From Bacteroidota bacterium (lineage in GTDB: Bacteria; Bacteroidota; Bacteroidia; Chitinophagales; Chitinophagaceae), in contig JAKQEA010000194.1 of assembly GCA_029558715.1 (NCBI GenBank), positions 33,134 through 97,133 on the forward strand: a stretch of DNA of 64,000 nt, given 5' to 3'. This document shows, piece by piece, positions 44,381 through 52,182 of this stretch. How positions within the stretch are numbered: position 1 is the stretch's first letter; the number at the start of each line of letters is the position of its first letter. The position numbers were made by a program, and so were the translations under genes. The notes under the pieces were generated by a model. The model had not been told where the DNA came from. It ran no database searches and saw only the letters and a program-made list of their open reading frames with translations.

Positions 44381-45721
44381 TCATCCGATCTTAGGCAATG
44401 TGTAACCATTATGATACGGCGCTGACAAGTATTTTTTATTCACTGCTTCATCTGTAAACTTTCCTTTCACTTTATCCCAGTTTAGTTTTTTTCCTGTACG
44501 GAAAGCAATATTACCCATCTGGCTCAGTACGGCAATATGCGAAGCCTCTTCAATGGAACATTTCAGTTCATCCATTTTCCCGGATCGTATCACACTTACA
44601 AAATTCTCCATGTGCTTGTCCAGCCCGTTGTCCACTGATTTTTTCCTTTCCACTTTTGCTTTTTTCTCACTTTTAGGTTCTTCCATTACTTCCCATCCAC
44701 TCCTGTCAAGAGCCAGGGTGCCATTATCACCCACAAAAGCAATTCCATGACTGGTCTTATTCATGCCGCCTTCAATACCAATAGTATGTTCCCATTGCAA
44801 ATTGAATTTATCAAACTGGTACAATGCACTCATTGTATCAGGAGTTTCTTGCGGTGAAGAAGGATCAGCAAAATTGCCGCCCAATGCACTGATGGATTGA
44901 GGAACCGTGGCCTTCATACCGATCAATGCATAATCCAGTAAATGGACTCCCCAGTCTGTCATCAGGCCACCGGCATAATCCCAGAACCAGCGGAATGTAA
45001 AATGAAAACGGTTGCCATTGAATGGACGCATCCTGGCAGGTCCAAGCCAGCGGGTATAATCCACTCCTGCCGGCACTTCACTATCCGCTACAAAAGAAAT
45101 AGGTTTCTTCCATCCCACATAACACCACACTTTTACCGTGCGGATATTACCCAACACACCGCCATGCAAAAAATCAATGGCGTCTTTAAAATGCTGCTGG
45201 CTCCGTTGCCACTGTCCCGCCTGCACTACTCTGTTATACTTCTTTTGTGCAGCCATCATAATGCGGCATTCTTCAATAGAATTGCCCACGGGCTTTTCTA
45301 CATATACATCTTTACCTGCCCGGCAGGCATCCACCATCTGCAAACAATGCCAGTGATCGGGTGTGCCAATGATCACCGCATCCACTTCCTTCATATCAAG
45401 CAACTGGCGGTGATCGGCAACTGCTTTTACTTTGGAAGCATCCACATTCATCGCAGCCAGTTCCGTCATTCGCTTACTTAATACATTTTTATCAACATCA
45501 CACAAAGCCACCAGGTTTAAACCGGGCACTTTTAAAATAGCTTTCAGGTTGCTCCAGCCCATTCCATTGATACCAATGACGCCGACATTCAACTGATCAG
45601 ACGGGGCTATCCTGTTTTTGAAAATAGCAAACACATCATTACCAAAAGAAGAAGCAATGATAGTTCCTGCAGTAAGCGCCGAAGCCTGGTATAAAAATTT
45701 TTTTCTTGATTGCATAGTCAT
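44381..45721 (-). CDS. Gfo/Idh/MocA-family oxidoreductase, exported
   Basis: The 446-residue protein begins with a Tat-like signal (SRKKFLYQASALTAG, with a single Arg). A Rossmann domain follows, with VGVIGINGMG and DAVIIGTPDHWH and the EKPVG motif holding the catalytic Lys. The C-terminal half is the typical Gfo/Idh sheet domain with YAGGLMTDWGVHLLDYAL. Such Bacteroidota enzymes act on sugars or glycosides with tightly bound NAD(H). The substrate is unknown. ATG codons at 45721 and 45715 are both usable. Confidence 0.85.
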   Translation of the reverse strand: MTMQSRKKFLYQASALTAGTIIASSFGNDVFAIFKNRIAPSDQLNVGVIGINGMGWSNLKAILKVPGLNLVALCDVDKNVLSKRMTELAAMNVDASKVKAVADHRQLLDMKEVDAVIIGTPDHWHCLQMVDACRAGKDVYVEKPVGNSIEECRIMMAAQKKYNRVVQAGQWQRSQQHFKDAIDFLHGGVLGNIRTVKVWCYVGWKKPISFVADSEVPAGVDYTRWLGPARMRPFNGNRFHFTFRWFWDYAGGLMTDWGVHLLDYALIGMKATVPQSISALGGNFADPSSPQETPDTMSALYQFDKFNLQWEHTIGIEGGMNKTSHGIAFVGDNGTLALDRSGWEVMEEPKSEKKAKVERKKSVDNGLDKHMENFVSVIRSGKMDELKCSIEEASHIAVLSQMGNIAFRTGKKLNWDKVKGKFTDEAVNKKYLSAPYHNGYTLPKIG

Positions 45722-45807
45722 GTTTTATTGAGTAACCAACTACCTCAGTCCTTCTCCCTGAATATGTTCCCGATACTTCAGGAAAGCTTTTTTTGAAGCT
45801 CCTAAAA

Positions 45808-45824
45808 CCCCTCCTGCGGAGGGG
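45808..45824 (-). terminator. GC-rich hairpin after the hydroxyproline epimerase gene
   Basis: CCCCTCC (45808-45814) pairs perfectly with GGAGGGG (45818-45824) around TGC. Read leftward it lies 13 bases after the epimerase stop and is followed by TTTT, so an intrinsic terminator is likely. The CCCCTCC/GGAGGGG core, flanked by CCTCCCCAGG, is also of the type found as a dispersed repeat in Bacteroidota genomes. Confidence 0.65.
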
Positions 45825-45836
45825 CCTGGGGAGGTT

Positions 45837-46847
45837 TCATATAACCTGGAACCCATACGCATACGGGTCATCTTCCTTGTCTATCCAGATCGTATTGTAT
45901 CCATAGATCTTTGCCCAGCCTTCTACAGAAGGACGAATGGCTGCATTACCATGCACTACCAGTTCTTCTTCTATCCTTCCAATGAATTTACTGCCAATAA
46001 TGCTTTCATGAATAAATTCCCCTCCTTTCTTCAGTTTTCCTTTGGCATACCATTGTGCCATTCTTGCACTGGTTCCTGTACCACATGGACTGCGGTCAAT
46101 GGCTTTATCACCATAAAAGACCGCATTTCTTGCGGTTGAACTTTTATCCAGCACTGCGCCTGTCCATAAAATATGCGAACAACCATTTATTGTTGCATCT
46201 TCCGGGTGAATAAACTGGTACTTCGCATTGATATTCTTTCTTAATTCCCTTGCCCATGCAATCAGTTTATCTGCGGTGTAATGCTCCAATCCTTTAAAAT
46301 TTTTCTGCACATCAACTATGGCATAAAAGTTTCCTCCATACGCTACATCGATTACCAACTCACCCAGTTCGGGACAATCTGCCGTTAGCTCTGCTGAATG
46401 AAGAAATGATGGAACATTGGTCAATCTTACGCTTTTTACTTTTGAATGTTGACTTTCATATTTTATCATCACTAATCCTGCCGGAGCTTCCATTCTTACC
46501 AGGCCGGGAGTTTTTGGTTGTATCAATCCTTCTTCGATTGCAATGGTGATCGTTCCGATAGTGCCATGACCACACATGGGTAAACAGCCGCTGGTTTCAA
46601 TGAACAGCACCGCCACATCATTGGCCGGATCATGCGGCGGATACAAAATGCTTCCGCTCATCATATCATGTCCGCGGGGTTCAAACATTAATCCTGTTCT
46701 TATCCAATCGTACTCCCGTAAAAAATGCTGCCTTTTTTCACTCATACTCTTTCCCTGCAACACAGGACCGCCTTCCTTTACCAGCCTGACCGGGTTACCA
46801 CATGTGTGTGCATCAATACAATTGAAAACAAAACGACTGCTATTCAT
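45837..46847 (-). CDS. 4-Hydroxyproline 2-epimerase (proline racemase family)
   Basis: The 336-residue cofactor-free epimerase has both catalytic cysteines: Cys92 in MCGHGTIG and Cys255 in SPCGTGTSA. Family members with both cysteines are racemases or epimerases; those with Thr in place of the second are hydroxyproline dehydratases. Hydroxyproline epimerases convert trans-4-hydroxy-L-proline to cis-4-hydroxy-D-proline. The rest of the catabolic route is present nearby (42.1 kb) and at 59.3-61.7 kb. Proline racemase is the alternative but less likely in this context. Confidence 0.87.
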   Translation of the reverse strand: MNSSRFVFNCIDAHTCGNPVRLVKEGGPVLQGKSMSEKRQHFLREYDWIRTGLMFEPRGHDMMSGSILYPPHDPANDVAVLFIETSGCLPMCGHGTIGTITIAIEEGLIQPKTPGLVRMEAPAGLVMIKYESQHSKVKSVRLTNVPSFLHSAELTADCPELGELVIDVAYGGNFYAIVDVQKNFKGLEHYTADKLIAWARELRKNINAKYQFIHPEDATINGCSHILWTGAVLDKSSTARNAVFYGDKAIDRSPCGTGTSARMAQWYAKGKLKKGGEFIHESIIGSKFIGRIEEELVVHGNAAIRPSVEGWAKIYGYNTIWIDKEDDPYAYGFQVI

Positions 46848-46862
46848 TATTTCTTCAGTTAA

Positions 46863-47957
46863 TTAATTACCGGGTTTCACAGCCACACCCACCATGCTGT
46901 CTGCCGTACCATAATAAAGGAACCATTGGCCTTTAAAAAAAACCAACCCTTCAACAAATGTAGTACCTGCTTTGTACTGCCCTTTTATCTCATGCGGCAG
47001 GTCCGGTTTTATAAAGTAGTTATCACTGCGGCTGATAAGTTTTGACGGATCTTTCAGATCAAATAAAGCCTGGCCACCACAATAAGTTCCCTTTGGTATA
47101 GCCGGGTCAGCATTTTCATTTTCGATATTCTTACCGTTGTACAATAATAAAATGCCTTTGTCGGTGATCAGTGCAGGCGGGCCGGGTTCCGTCAGGTGAC
47201 TATCAAACTTTTTTTCTCTTGGTTTTAATGCTACCAATAATTCCTGTTGTTCATCCACTACCGGTGTCCAGTCAATAAGGTCTGCCGAACTGGCGAGATA
47301 CATCGGGTTCTCTCCCCAATACATCCAGTATTTGCCATTGACCTTCGTTGCAGTTATTTTTTGATCAACCATCTTTGTCACTACTGATCCTGATTTGCTC
47401 CAGGTGTTCAGAAATTTTCCGTTGTATGCTTTGCGAAAGGCCGGCCCCTGTTTTGTCCAGTGAATCAAATCTGTTGAAGTCGCCACACTCAGTCTTGCCA
47501 CATCACGGTTCCAGCTGGTGTACAGTAACACATAAGTGCCATCTTCTTTTTCCACGATACGTGGATCTTCACAACCTCCGGGGTAATCATATTTCATGAA
47601 CTCACTGCTGTCGGGATACAGCACAGGGTCTTTCATTTTAGTAAAATGAATACCGTCATCACTCACGGCAAGACCGATCCGGGATGTCCGCATGCCAATG
47701 GCCGTGCCCGGTATATCCTCTGCACGGAACAGGATATATGCTTTATCATGGCGTACAATGGCTGCCGGATTAAATACATCCGCTTTTTGCCACTGCACCA
47801 TTTCTTTTTTAAGCGGGCAGAAAAAAGAATAAGCGGAATCAGCCTGCATGATGGGATTGAAAGCCGGTTTCACAAAACCTTTCATCTGCCAGTCTTGCTG
47901 GGCAAACAGGGATGATGACAAGAAAATAAAAAATATGTACAGGGCAGTTTTTTTCAT
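46863..47957 (-). CDS. Exported GH130-like glycoside hydrolase or phosphorylase
   Basis: The 364-residue protein has a signal peptide (1-19, ending LFAQ) and a five-bladed propeller. It shows the GH130 pattern: FNPAAIVRHDKAYILFRAED, CEDPRIVEKEDGTYVLLYT, HLTEPGPPAL and YYGTADSMVGVAV at the end. GH130 enzymes are beta-mannoside phosphorylases (cytoplasmic) or hydrolases (exported members); the signal peptide favours hydrolysis here. It lies directly upstream of the epimerase gene (15-base gap) on the same strand. Confidence 0.82.
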   Translation of the reverse strand: MKKTALYIFFIFLSSSLFAQQDWQMKGFVKPAFNPIMQADSAYSFFCPLKKEMVQWQKADVFNPAAIVRHDKAYILFRAEDIPGTAIGMRTSRIGLAVSDDGIHFTKMKDPVLYPDSSEFMKYDYPGGCEDPRIVEKEDGTYVLLYTSWNRDVARLSVATSTDLIHWTKQGPAFRKAYNGKFLNTWSKSGSVVTKMVDQKITATKVNGKYWMYWGENPMYLASSADLIDWTPVVDEQQELLVALKPREKKFDSHLTEPGPPALITDKGILLLYNGKNIENENADPAIPKGTYCGGQALFDLKDPSKLISRSDNYFIKPDLPHEIKGQYKAGTTFVEGLVFFKGQWFLYYGTADSMVGVAVKPGN

Positions 47958-48054
47958 TTAATAATATTTAACCCCGGAGGGTTTGTAACTCTTCATAGAT
48001 TTTTTCACACAAAGCCACTAAGTCAAAATGCCGGTAAGGCTTCCGGTTCTGTTC

Positions 48055-48085
48055 TTTGTGCCTTTGCCGGATATTTTTACATTTG
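48055..48085 (+). promoter_or_regulatory. Consensus Bacteroidota promoter of the AGMO-like gene
   Basis: TTTG (48055-48058) and TACATTTG (48078-48085) are spaced by exactly 19 bases, the best match to the Bacteroidota -33/-7 consensus I see in the window. The ATG at 48091 is only six bases beyond the -7 box, so the mRNA should have almost no leader. This decides the start: the in-frame ATG at 48028 lies upstream of the promoter. Confidence 0.6.
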
Positions 48086-48090
48086 TTTAC

Positions 48091-49371
48091 ATGGAAACCT
48101 ACGGAAAGATACTACTCATTGCCATGCCCGCCTTCCTTGCGCTGGTTCTTTTTGAAAAATGGTATGGCTGGCGAAAAGGAAAAGATACTGTCCGGAATAT
48201 GGACATGATCTCTTCCCTGAGCAGCGGGGTTACCAACGTTACCAAAGATGTGCTCGGCCTTGCCATCGCCATCGGTATTTATCCCTTTATGCTGGAGCAT
48301 CTTGCTGTAACAACAATTGAAAATACCCTGCTGGTATATATCATTACATTTATCGTTATTGATTTCAACGGTTACTGGGTACATCGCTGGAGCCATAAAA
48401 TAAATTTATTCTGGAACCTGCATGTTATCCATCACAGCAGCGAGGAGTTCAACCTGGCCTGTGCGTTAAGACAAAGCATTTCTGCCTTCTTCAATCTGTT
48501 TACTGTATTATTATTGCCTGCTGCTATATTGGGCATACCGGAAGAAGTGATACAGATCGTGGGGCCCATACAGCTCTTTGCACAGTTCTGGTATCATACA
48601 CAGCATATCAACCGTATGGGTTTCCTTGAAAAAATAATTGTTACTCCCAGCCACCACCGGGTGCACCATGCCGTGAACCCGGAGTATATGGACAAGAACC
48701 TGTCGCAGATATTTATCATCTGGGACAAACTCTTTGGCACTTTTGTGGAAGAAAAAAAAGAAGTACCTCCGGTATATGGCATTACCCGGCCGGCCCGCAC
48801 CTGGAACCCGATCAAAATAAATTTTCAGCATCTCTGGTTAATGATAAAAGATGCCTGGCGCACCCATAGCTGGAAAGACAAGTTCACACTCTGGTTTAAA
48901 CCCACCGGCTACCGCCCTGCCGATGTGGCTGAAAAATACCCGGTATATAAAATTGAAGATGTGTACCATTTTGAAAAATATGATACCCGTACATCTCCCG
49001 CCTTTAATGCATGGGCATGGGTGCAACTGTTATTTATCCTGCTCTCGGTAAGCTACCTCTTCGGGCAGATTGCTTATATCAACAGTCTGGACAAAACTTA
49101 TATCTACTGGTACGGCGCTTTTACTTTCTTAAGTGTGTATGCTTTGACCGAACTGATGGACCGCAACAGGTATGCGATTGTGTGGGAAACACTGCGCAGC
49201 GGGTTGGGGATTTGGTCTTTATATGAGCAGGGTGACTGGTTTGGCGCCAGCCAGTGGCTGGATTCTGCAAAGTATATTCTGGCAGGTTACTTTGTTGTAT
49301 CAATAGTAATAACCGGGTGGTTTACTATCAAACATCAGAAAGAAGACATGGACTTATCAGTGGTGAAGTAA
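48091..49371 (+). CDS. AGMO-like fatty acid hydroxylase-superfamily membrane protein
   Basis: The 426-residue polytopic protein has the eight-histidine di-iron pattern: HRWSH (His98, His102), HVIHHSSEEFN (His111, His114, His115) and later HTQHINR and HHRVHHAVN. The HHSSEEFNLACALRQS block matches alkylglycerol monooxygenase (AGMO/TMEM195) better than sterol desaturases, and the extra C-terminal membrane helices also fit. AGMO cleaves ether lipids using tetrahydrobiopterin and oxygen; the bacterial substrate is unknown. Confidence 0.83.
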   Translation: METYGKILLIAMPAFLALVLFEKWYGWRKGKDTVRNMDMISSLSSGVTNVTKDVLGLAIAIGIYPFMLEHLAVTTIENTLLVYIITFIVIDFNGYWVHRWSHKINLFWNLHVIHHSSEEFNLACALRQSISAFFNLFTVLLLPAAILGIPEEVIQIVGPIQLFAQFWYHTQHINRMGFLEKIIVTPSHHRVHHAVNPEYMDKNLSQIFIIWDKLFGTFVEEKKEVPPVYGITRPARTWNPIKINFQHLWLMIKDAWRTHSWKDKFTLWFKPTGYRPADVAEKYPVYKIEDVYHFEKYDTRTSPAFNAWAWVQLLFILLSVSYLFGQIAYINSLDKTYIYWYGAFTFLSVYALTELMDRNRYAIVWETLRSGLGIWSLYEQGDWFGASQWLDSAKYILAGYFVVSIVITGWFTIKHQKEDMDLSVVK

Positions 49372-49379
49372 AATTGATA

Positions 49380-49422
49380 CTGGCATAAAATGCAATTGAG
49401 TATCAGATCGATTCTATGCCAG
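49380..49422. repeat. Eight-base inverted repeat after the AGMO-like gene
   Basis: CTGGCATA (49380-49387) and TATGCCAG (49415-49422) are perfect inverse copies with a 27-base spacer, directly downstream of the AGMO-like stop. No T-tract follows. It may be part of a recombination site together with the repeat at 49441, or a weak terminator. Confidence 0.4.
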
Positions 49423-49440
49423 GTGTGTCGTATATTTAAT

Positions 49441-49455
49441 TGTTGTATGCAAGCC
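49441..49455 (+). repeat. Left arm of a 15-base inverted repeat flanking the AT-rich gene
   Basis: TGTTGTATGCAAGCC here and GGCCTGCATACAACA at 49929-49943 are inverse copies with one mismatch (14 of 15). The arms lie 13 bases before the ATG and one base after the stop of the enclosed gene, so they delimit a single-gene unit of about 0.5 kb. Confidence 0.6.
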
Positions 49456-49468
49456 TAAATGAACCCTT

Positions 49469-49927
49469 ATGCTAAAAAAAGGTTTTAAATGGACTGTTTC
49501 ACTAATAATAATCGTATTTGTTTATTATAAATTCTGTATCCGAGGTAATAATAGGTTCACCATATATCATCATCATGGACTTTGGCTTCCTTCAAGTACT
49601 CACAACATTAAATTTACTTATTACCCAAATTTTCCAAATTTAGTTGATGATGATGCGATTAATATATGCCAAATGGAAAAAGATGATTATTTCAAACTTT
49701 TAAGAAAGCAGCAATATCGATATTTAATAAGAATTGACACCAGTAAAGACGTAATCGGAAGTATGTATTATATCTATAGCGATTATGCAAAAATACCAGA
49801 TAGTTTAATCACCAAGTTTCCTGCCGAATTTGGATGTAAGTCAACGACAGGAGATGCTCTCGGAATAAGAGCAAATTTAATTGACACAAATACAGTTGAA
49901 GTTGAATTTACAACAGACTGGAATTAA
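49469..49927 (+). CDS. Small membrane-anchored protein of unknown function, in a cassette-like unit
   Basis: The 152-residue protein has one N-terminal membrane segment (about 8-21) or uncleaved signal, then a polar domain rich in Tyr, Asp and Asn with two Cys. I recognise no family. The coding DNA is AT-rich (about one third G+C in the bases I counted near 49561) against well over 40% in the genes on either side. Together with the flanking inverted repeat and the mobile-element remnants beside it, this suggests recent acquisition. Confidence 0.55.
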   Translation: MLKKGFKWTVSLIIIVFVYYKFCIRGNNRFTIYHHHGLWLPSSTHNIKFTYYPNFPNLVDDDAINICQMEKDDYFKLLRKQQYRYLIRIDTSKDVIGSMYYIYSDYAKIPDSLITKFPAEFGCKSTTGDALGIRANLIDTNTVEVEFTTDWN

Positions 49928-49928
49928 A

Positions 49929-49943
49929 GGCCTGCATACAACA
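49929..49943 (-). repeat. Right arm of the 15-base inverted repeat
   Basis: The sequence starts one base after the stop codon of the AT-rich gene and is the inverse of 49441-49455 with one mismatch. The arrangement (arm, short gap, gene, arm directly at the stop) is what a gene cassette between attC-like sites would leave, but a complete attC site cannot be drawn. Confidence 0.6.
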
Positions 49944-49965
49944 TGAACTGTGTAAAAAACCAAGC

Positions 49966-49983
49966 AAAAAGCGAACTTTTTTT
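49966..49983. terminator. Short A/T hairpin with T-tract
   Basis: AAAAAG (49966-49971) pairs with CTTTTT (49976-49981) around CGAA and is followed by more T. It could end transcription of the AT-rich gene on the plus strand. The stem is short and weak. Confidence 0.35.
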
Positions 49984-50407
49984 ATGGTTTAGCTGAACAG
50001 TAATTAGGTTGATACAAGCTGTTGTTTTTTACCACTGCAAATACCTGTTTCAACAATTTGTTGCATACTGCTATCAACGCCTGTTTCCCTGTTTTTCCAT
50101 TGGCCCGTAAACGATCATACAAAGCTTTGCAGGCCGGGTTGGTTTTCATTGCATTCATGCTGCACATATACAGCACATCCCGCAAGTTTTTACCACCCCG
50201 TTTGTATATCCTGGGCTTGCCTTGTATGCTGCTTCCGCTACTGTACTGCGTGGGTGCCAGGCCCGCAAAGCTGATCAGCTGCCGGTGATTTTGGGTGTGC
50301 TTAAACCCCTGGGTAAATACAATCAGCATCGCTGCCGCTCTTTTACCTATCCCTTTCACACTGCTTACATTTTCACGCCGTGGTCGGTGTTTTCTTCCAC
50401 CGACCAC
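49982..50407 (-). pseudogene. IS110-family transposase, C-terminal remnant
   Basis: The 141-codon frame encodes the Transposase_20 domain of IS110-family elements: VKGIGKRAAAMLIV, ISFAGLAPTQYSSGSS with the serine stretch near the catalytic Ser, KPRIYKRGGKNLRDVLYM and ALIAVCNKLLKQVFAVVKNN. The N-terminal RuvC-like DEDD domain (about 200 residues) is missing, so the gene cannot make an active recombinase. The first ten or so codons are not transposase but the DNA of a REP-like hairpin (50380-50407), so the break lies near 50375. Confidence 0.85.
50380..50407 (+). repeat. REP-like hairpin beside the RAYT fragment
   Basis: GTGGTCGGTG (50380-50389) and CACCGACCAC (50398-50407) form a perfect 10-base-pair stem with an eight-base loop. 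It stands 31 bases upstream of the ATG of a RAYT transposase fragment in the same orientation, the usual position of a REP element mobilised by that enzyme family. Confidence 0.7.
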
Positions 50408-50438
50408 ACGATGTAAGGCAATCTTCTTATATTAGCCG

Positions 50439-50528
50439 ATGCCCGCCATCATTACAGAATACCCGCAATTCTTCACAGCCACCATCAATAGCTGGCAGCG
50501 GTTATTAGAACCCGATGGCTACAAGTGA
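50439..50528 (+). pseudogene. REP-associated tyrosine (Y1) transposase, N-terminal fragment
   Basis: Twenty-nine codons from ATG 50439 to TGA 50526-50528 read as the conserved start of Bacteroidota RAYT/Y1 transposases: ITEYPQFFTATI followed by W, L and the P-D-x-Y-K ending. The rest of the protein (with the HUH motif and catalytic Tyr) is gone; the frame stops and the next gene's stop codon lies six bases away. Identification rests on my memory of the family start and on the adjacent hairpin. Confidence 0.6.
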
Positions 50529-50533
50529 GAAAA

Positions 50534-51850
50534 TTAGTTTTTCTTTGTTACTGCCCATGTCCATACAGCGCCTTTCCGGATTGCACTTGAATAAGGTGTT
50601 ATTCCATTTTTCCAGCTAAAACCTGGTTCGTCTTCAACGGCACTCCCGGATAAAGTATTACCTGACATCGTTATTACCACCGTCCCCCGGCGGCTTATTT
50701 TTTTATCATTGTCTTCAAATTGCTCTGTCCAGTTACATTGTAGTTTATCGCCTTCTGCCCTGCATCCGGAAATATGGCCTTTGTCCGTAAAGCCATTGTT
50801 CTTTATATGTGAAGTGGTTGCTGTAAACCCTGTGCCGGAACCGGAAACTACGAGTACCTGCTTACCCCATGGCGTTCCGCTTTCATAAGTGCCTGACCAA
50901 TCTGCATCCCCGTCTTTTGATATATAAATAAGAAACTGTCTTTCGGCATTATCTTTTCCCGTCATCAGGTCGGCCGTTATATCACTCCACTTTTCTTTAT
51001 ATCCCTTCTTCTTCACTATCACTTTTGCCGTGAGGCCTGCAAAACTATACTCATTATCAGAGAGGCGGCACTCACCCTGTGTGTTGGTGGTACCGTTCTT
51101 TACATCCCCGTCAGAAAGGCTCAGTTGCACATTGGCGCCGGGTACCGGCTCATCGGTGTCAGCATCCAGCACTTCCACATTGATGTGAAAGATGATGGAT
51201 TCATTTTCCCCTTTGGTGAGTGTGATATAAGCAGTGTTGGCAGGTATCGCTTTCCCGTCCTTCGTCCAGGGGGCATCGCCGCTGGGCACATATTGCCTTT
51301 CTATCTTGTATCCTTCCTTATGTACTTCCAGTTTAACATACTCGCCGGAGATAAGGATGGTATGCTGCACCTTAGCATAGCCGCTTCCATCTGTATTGGT
51401 CGTTTTACCCGGATTTACATATACCGTAGCTCCGCTGATGCCTTTGCCGTCTTTATCCTTCACATATACATTCAGCTCTTTATACTCGGATGAAAGTTTT
51501 TCAAGCTTCTCCAGCTTTACCACTATATAAGCGCCAAGGGCATACTGTGTCAGGTCAACTTTCCTGTCTTTATAACCCGGCGCCTTCACATGGATATAAT
51601 GCGGCATCACCCTTGTCTTTACCATCACCCCGTTCTTTTTCACATAATCTACTTCGCCGAGGTAAGTAATGAGACCTTCAGGGCTGGCCATATGGCTTTC
51701 ATCTGAGAGTACAATAAGCCTTGCCTTTTGAATGGGCGAGCCTTTATAATCCAGTATCTGAAAAGTGTAGGAGCCGTTTTCCTGAGCTGTTGAATAAAAA
51801 GAAACGGCGAGAAAAAAAAGAAGGACGGTGAGTTGTGGCAGCTTTTTCAT
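50534..51850 (-). CDS. Secreted protein with carboxypeptidase-regulatory-like repeats
   Basis: The 438-residue protein has a signal peptide (1-22, ending STAQ) and three beta-sandwich modules of the carboxypeptidase-regulatory-like/PEGA type: FQILDYKGSPIQKARLIV, LNVYVKDKDGKGISGATVYV and VEVLDADTDEPVPGANVQL, each followed by a GYK turn (APGYKDR, KEGYKIE, KKGYKEK). The last 110 residues form another beta-rich domain with a WSGTYES start. The modules are structural; no catalytic site is seen. The function is unknown, probably surface or periplasmic. Confidence 0.75.
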   Translation of the reverse strand: MKKLPQLTVLLFFLAVSFYSTAQENGSYTFQILDYKGSPIQKARLIVLSDESHMASPEGLITYLGEVDYVKKNGVMVKTRVMPHYIHVKAPGYKDRKVDLTQYALGAYIVVKLEKLEKLSSEYKELNVYVKDKDGKGISGATVYVNPGKTTNTDGSGYAKVQHTILISGEYVKLEVHKEGYKIERQYVPSGDAPWTKDGKAIPANTAYITLTKGENESIIFHINVEVLDADTDEPVPGANVQLSLSDGDVKNGTTNTQGECRLSDNEYSFAGLTAKVIVKKKGYKEKWSDITADLMTGKDNAERQFLIYISKDGDADWSGTYESGTPWGKQVLVVSGSGTGFTATTSHIKNNGFTDKGHISGCRAEGDKLQCNWTEQFEDNDKKISRRGTVVITMSGNTLSGSAVEDEPGFSWKNGITPYSSAIRKGAVWTWAVTKKN

Positions 51851-52182
51851 AACAGTAGTTTTGGGTAAAATGAATACGCTGAACCGGTTTCCTGATAACT
51901 AAAGGTAGGAATAAGGGTAAGTTTTCAAAATTTTAATACCCTTTCCCAGCCGAATCTCCGGCATTGGACCTGGCTTAATCAACTTACGAATAGCAGGTAA
52001 AACCGCCGGGGGCATTCGTTTGACCTGTTCTTTTCTTTGCTTACTGAAGCGCTATGATTCTCATTATGTAGTATGTATAAACACCAGCCAAAGTAAAACA
52101 TGGCCGTTTTATTTCGCTTGCAAAGCCGGTATTTGTGCTTAATATTTACGAAATTTGATTAACACCAATTAAACCTATAAAT
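51851..52182. other. Intergenic region of 332 bases
   Basis: This is the only gap above 300 bases. It is divergent: the left side holds the promoter of the secreted repeat protein (51900-51929, minus strand). I found no reading frame, tRNA or strong hairpin in the rest. No consensus -7 box is seen for the gene at 52183. Confidence 0.6.
51900..51929 (-). promoter_or_regulatory. Promoter of the secreted repeat-protein gene
   Basis: On the minus strand, TTTG (51929-51926) is followed after 18 bases by TACCTTTA (51907-51900), one base off the -7 consensus. The ATG is 50 bases further on. Confidence 0.4.

Noticed and set aside
45722..45836. Small coding region in the gap between the Gfo/Idh and epimerase genes
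   Set aside because: No frame with a start and plausible composition; the gap is explained by the terminator hairpin and the Gfo/Idh leader.
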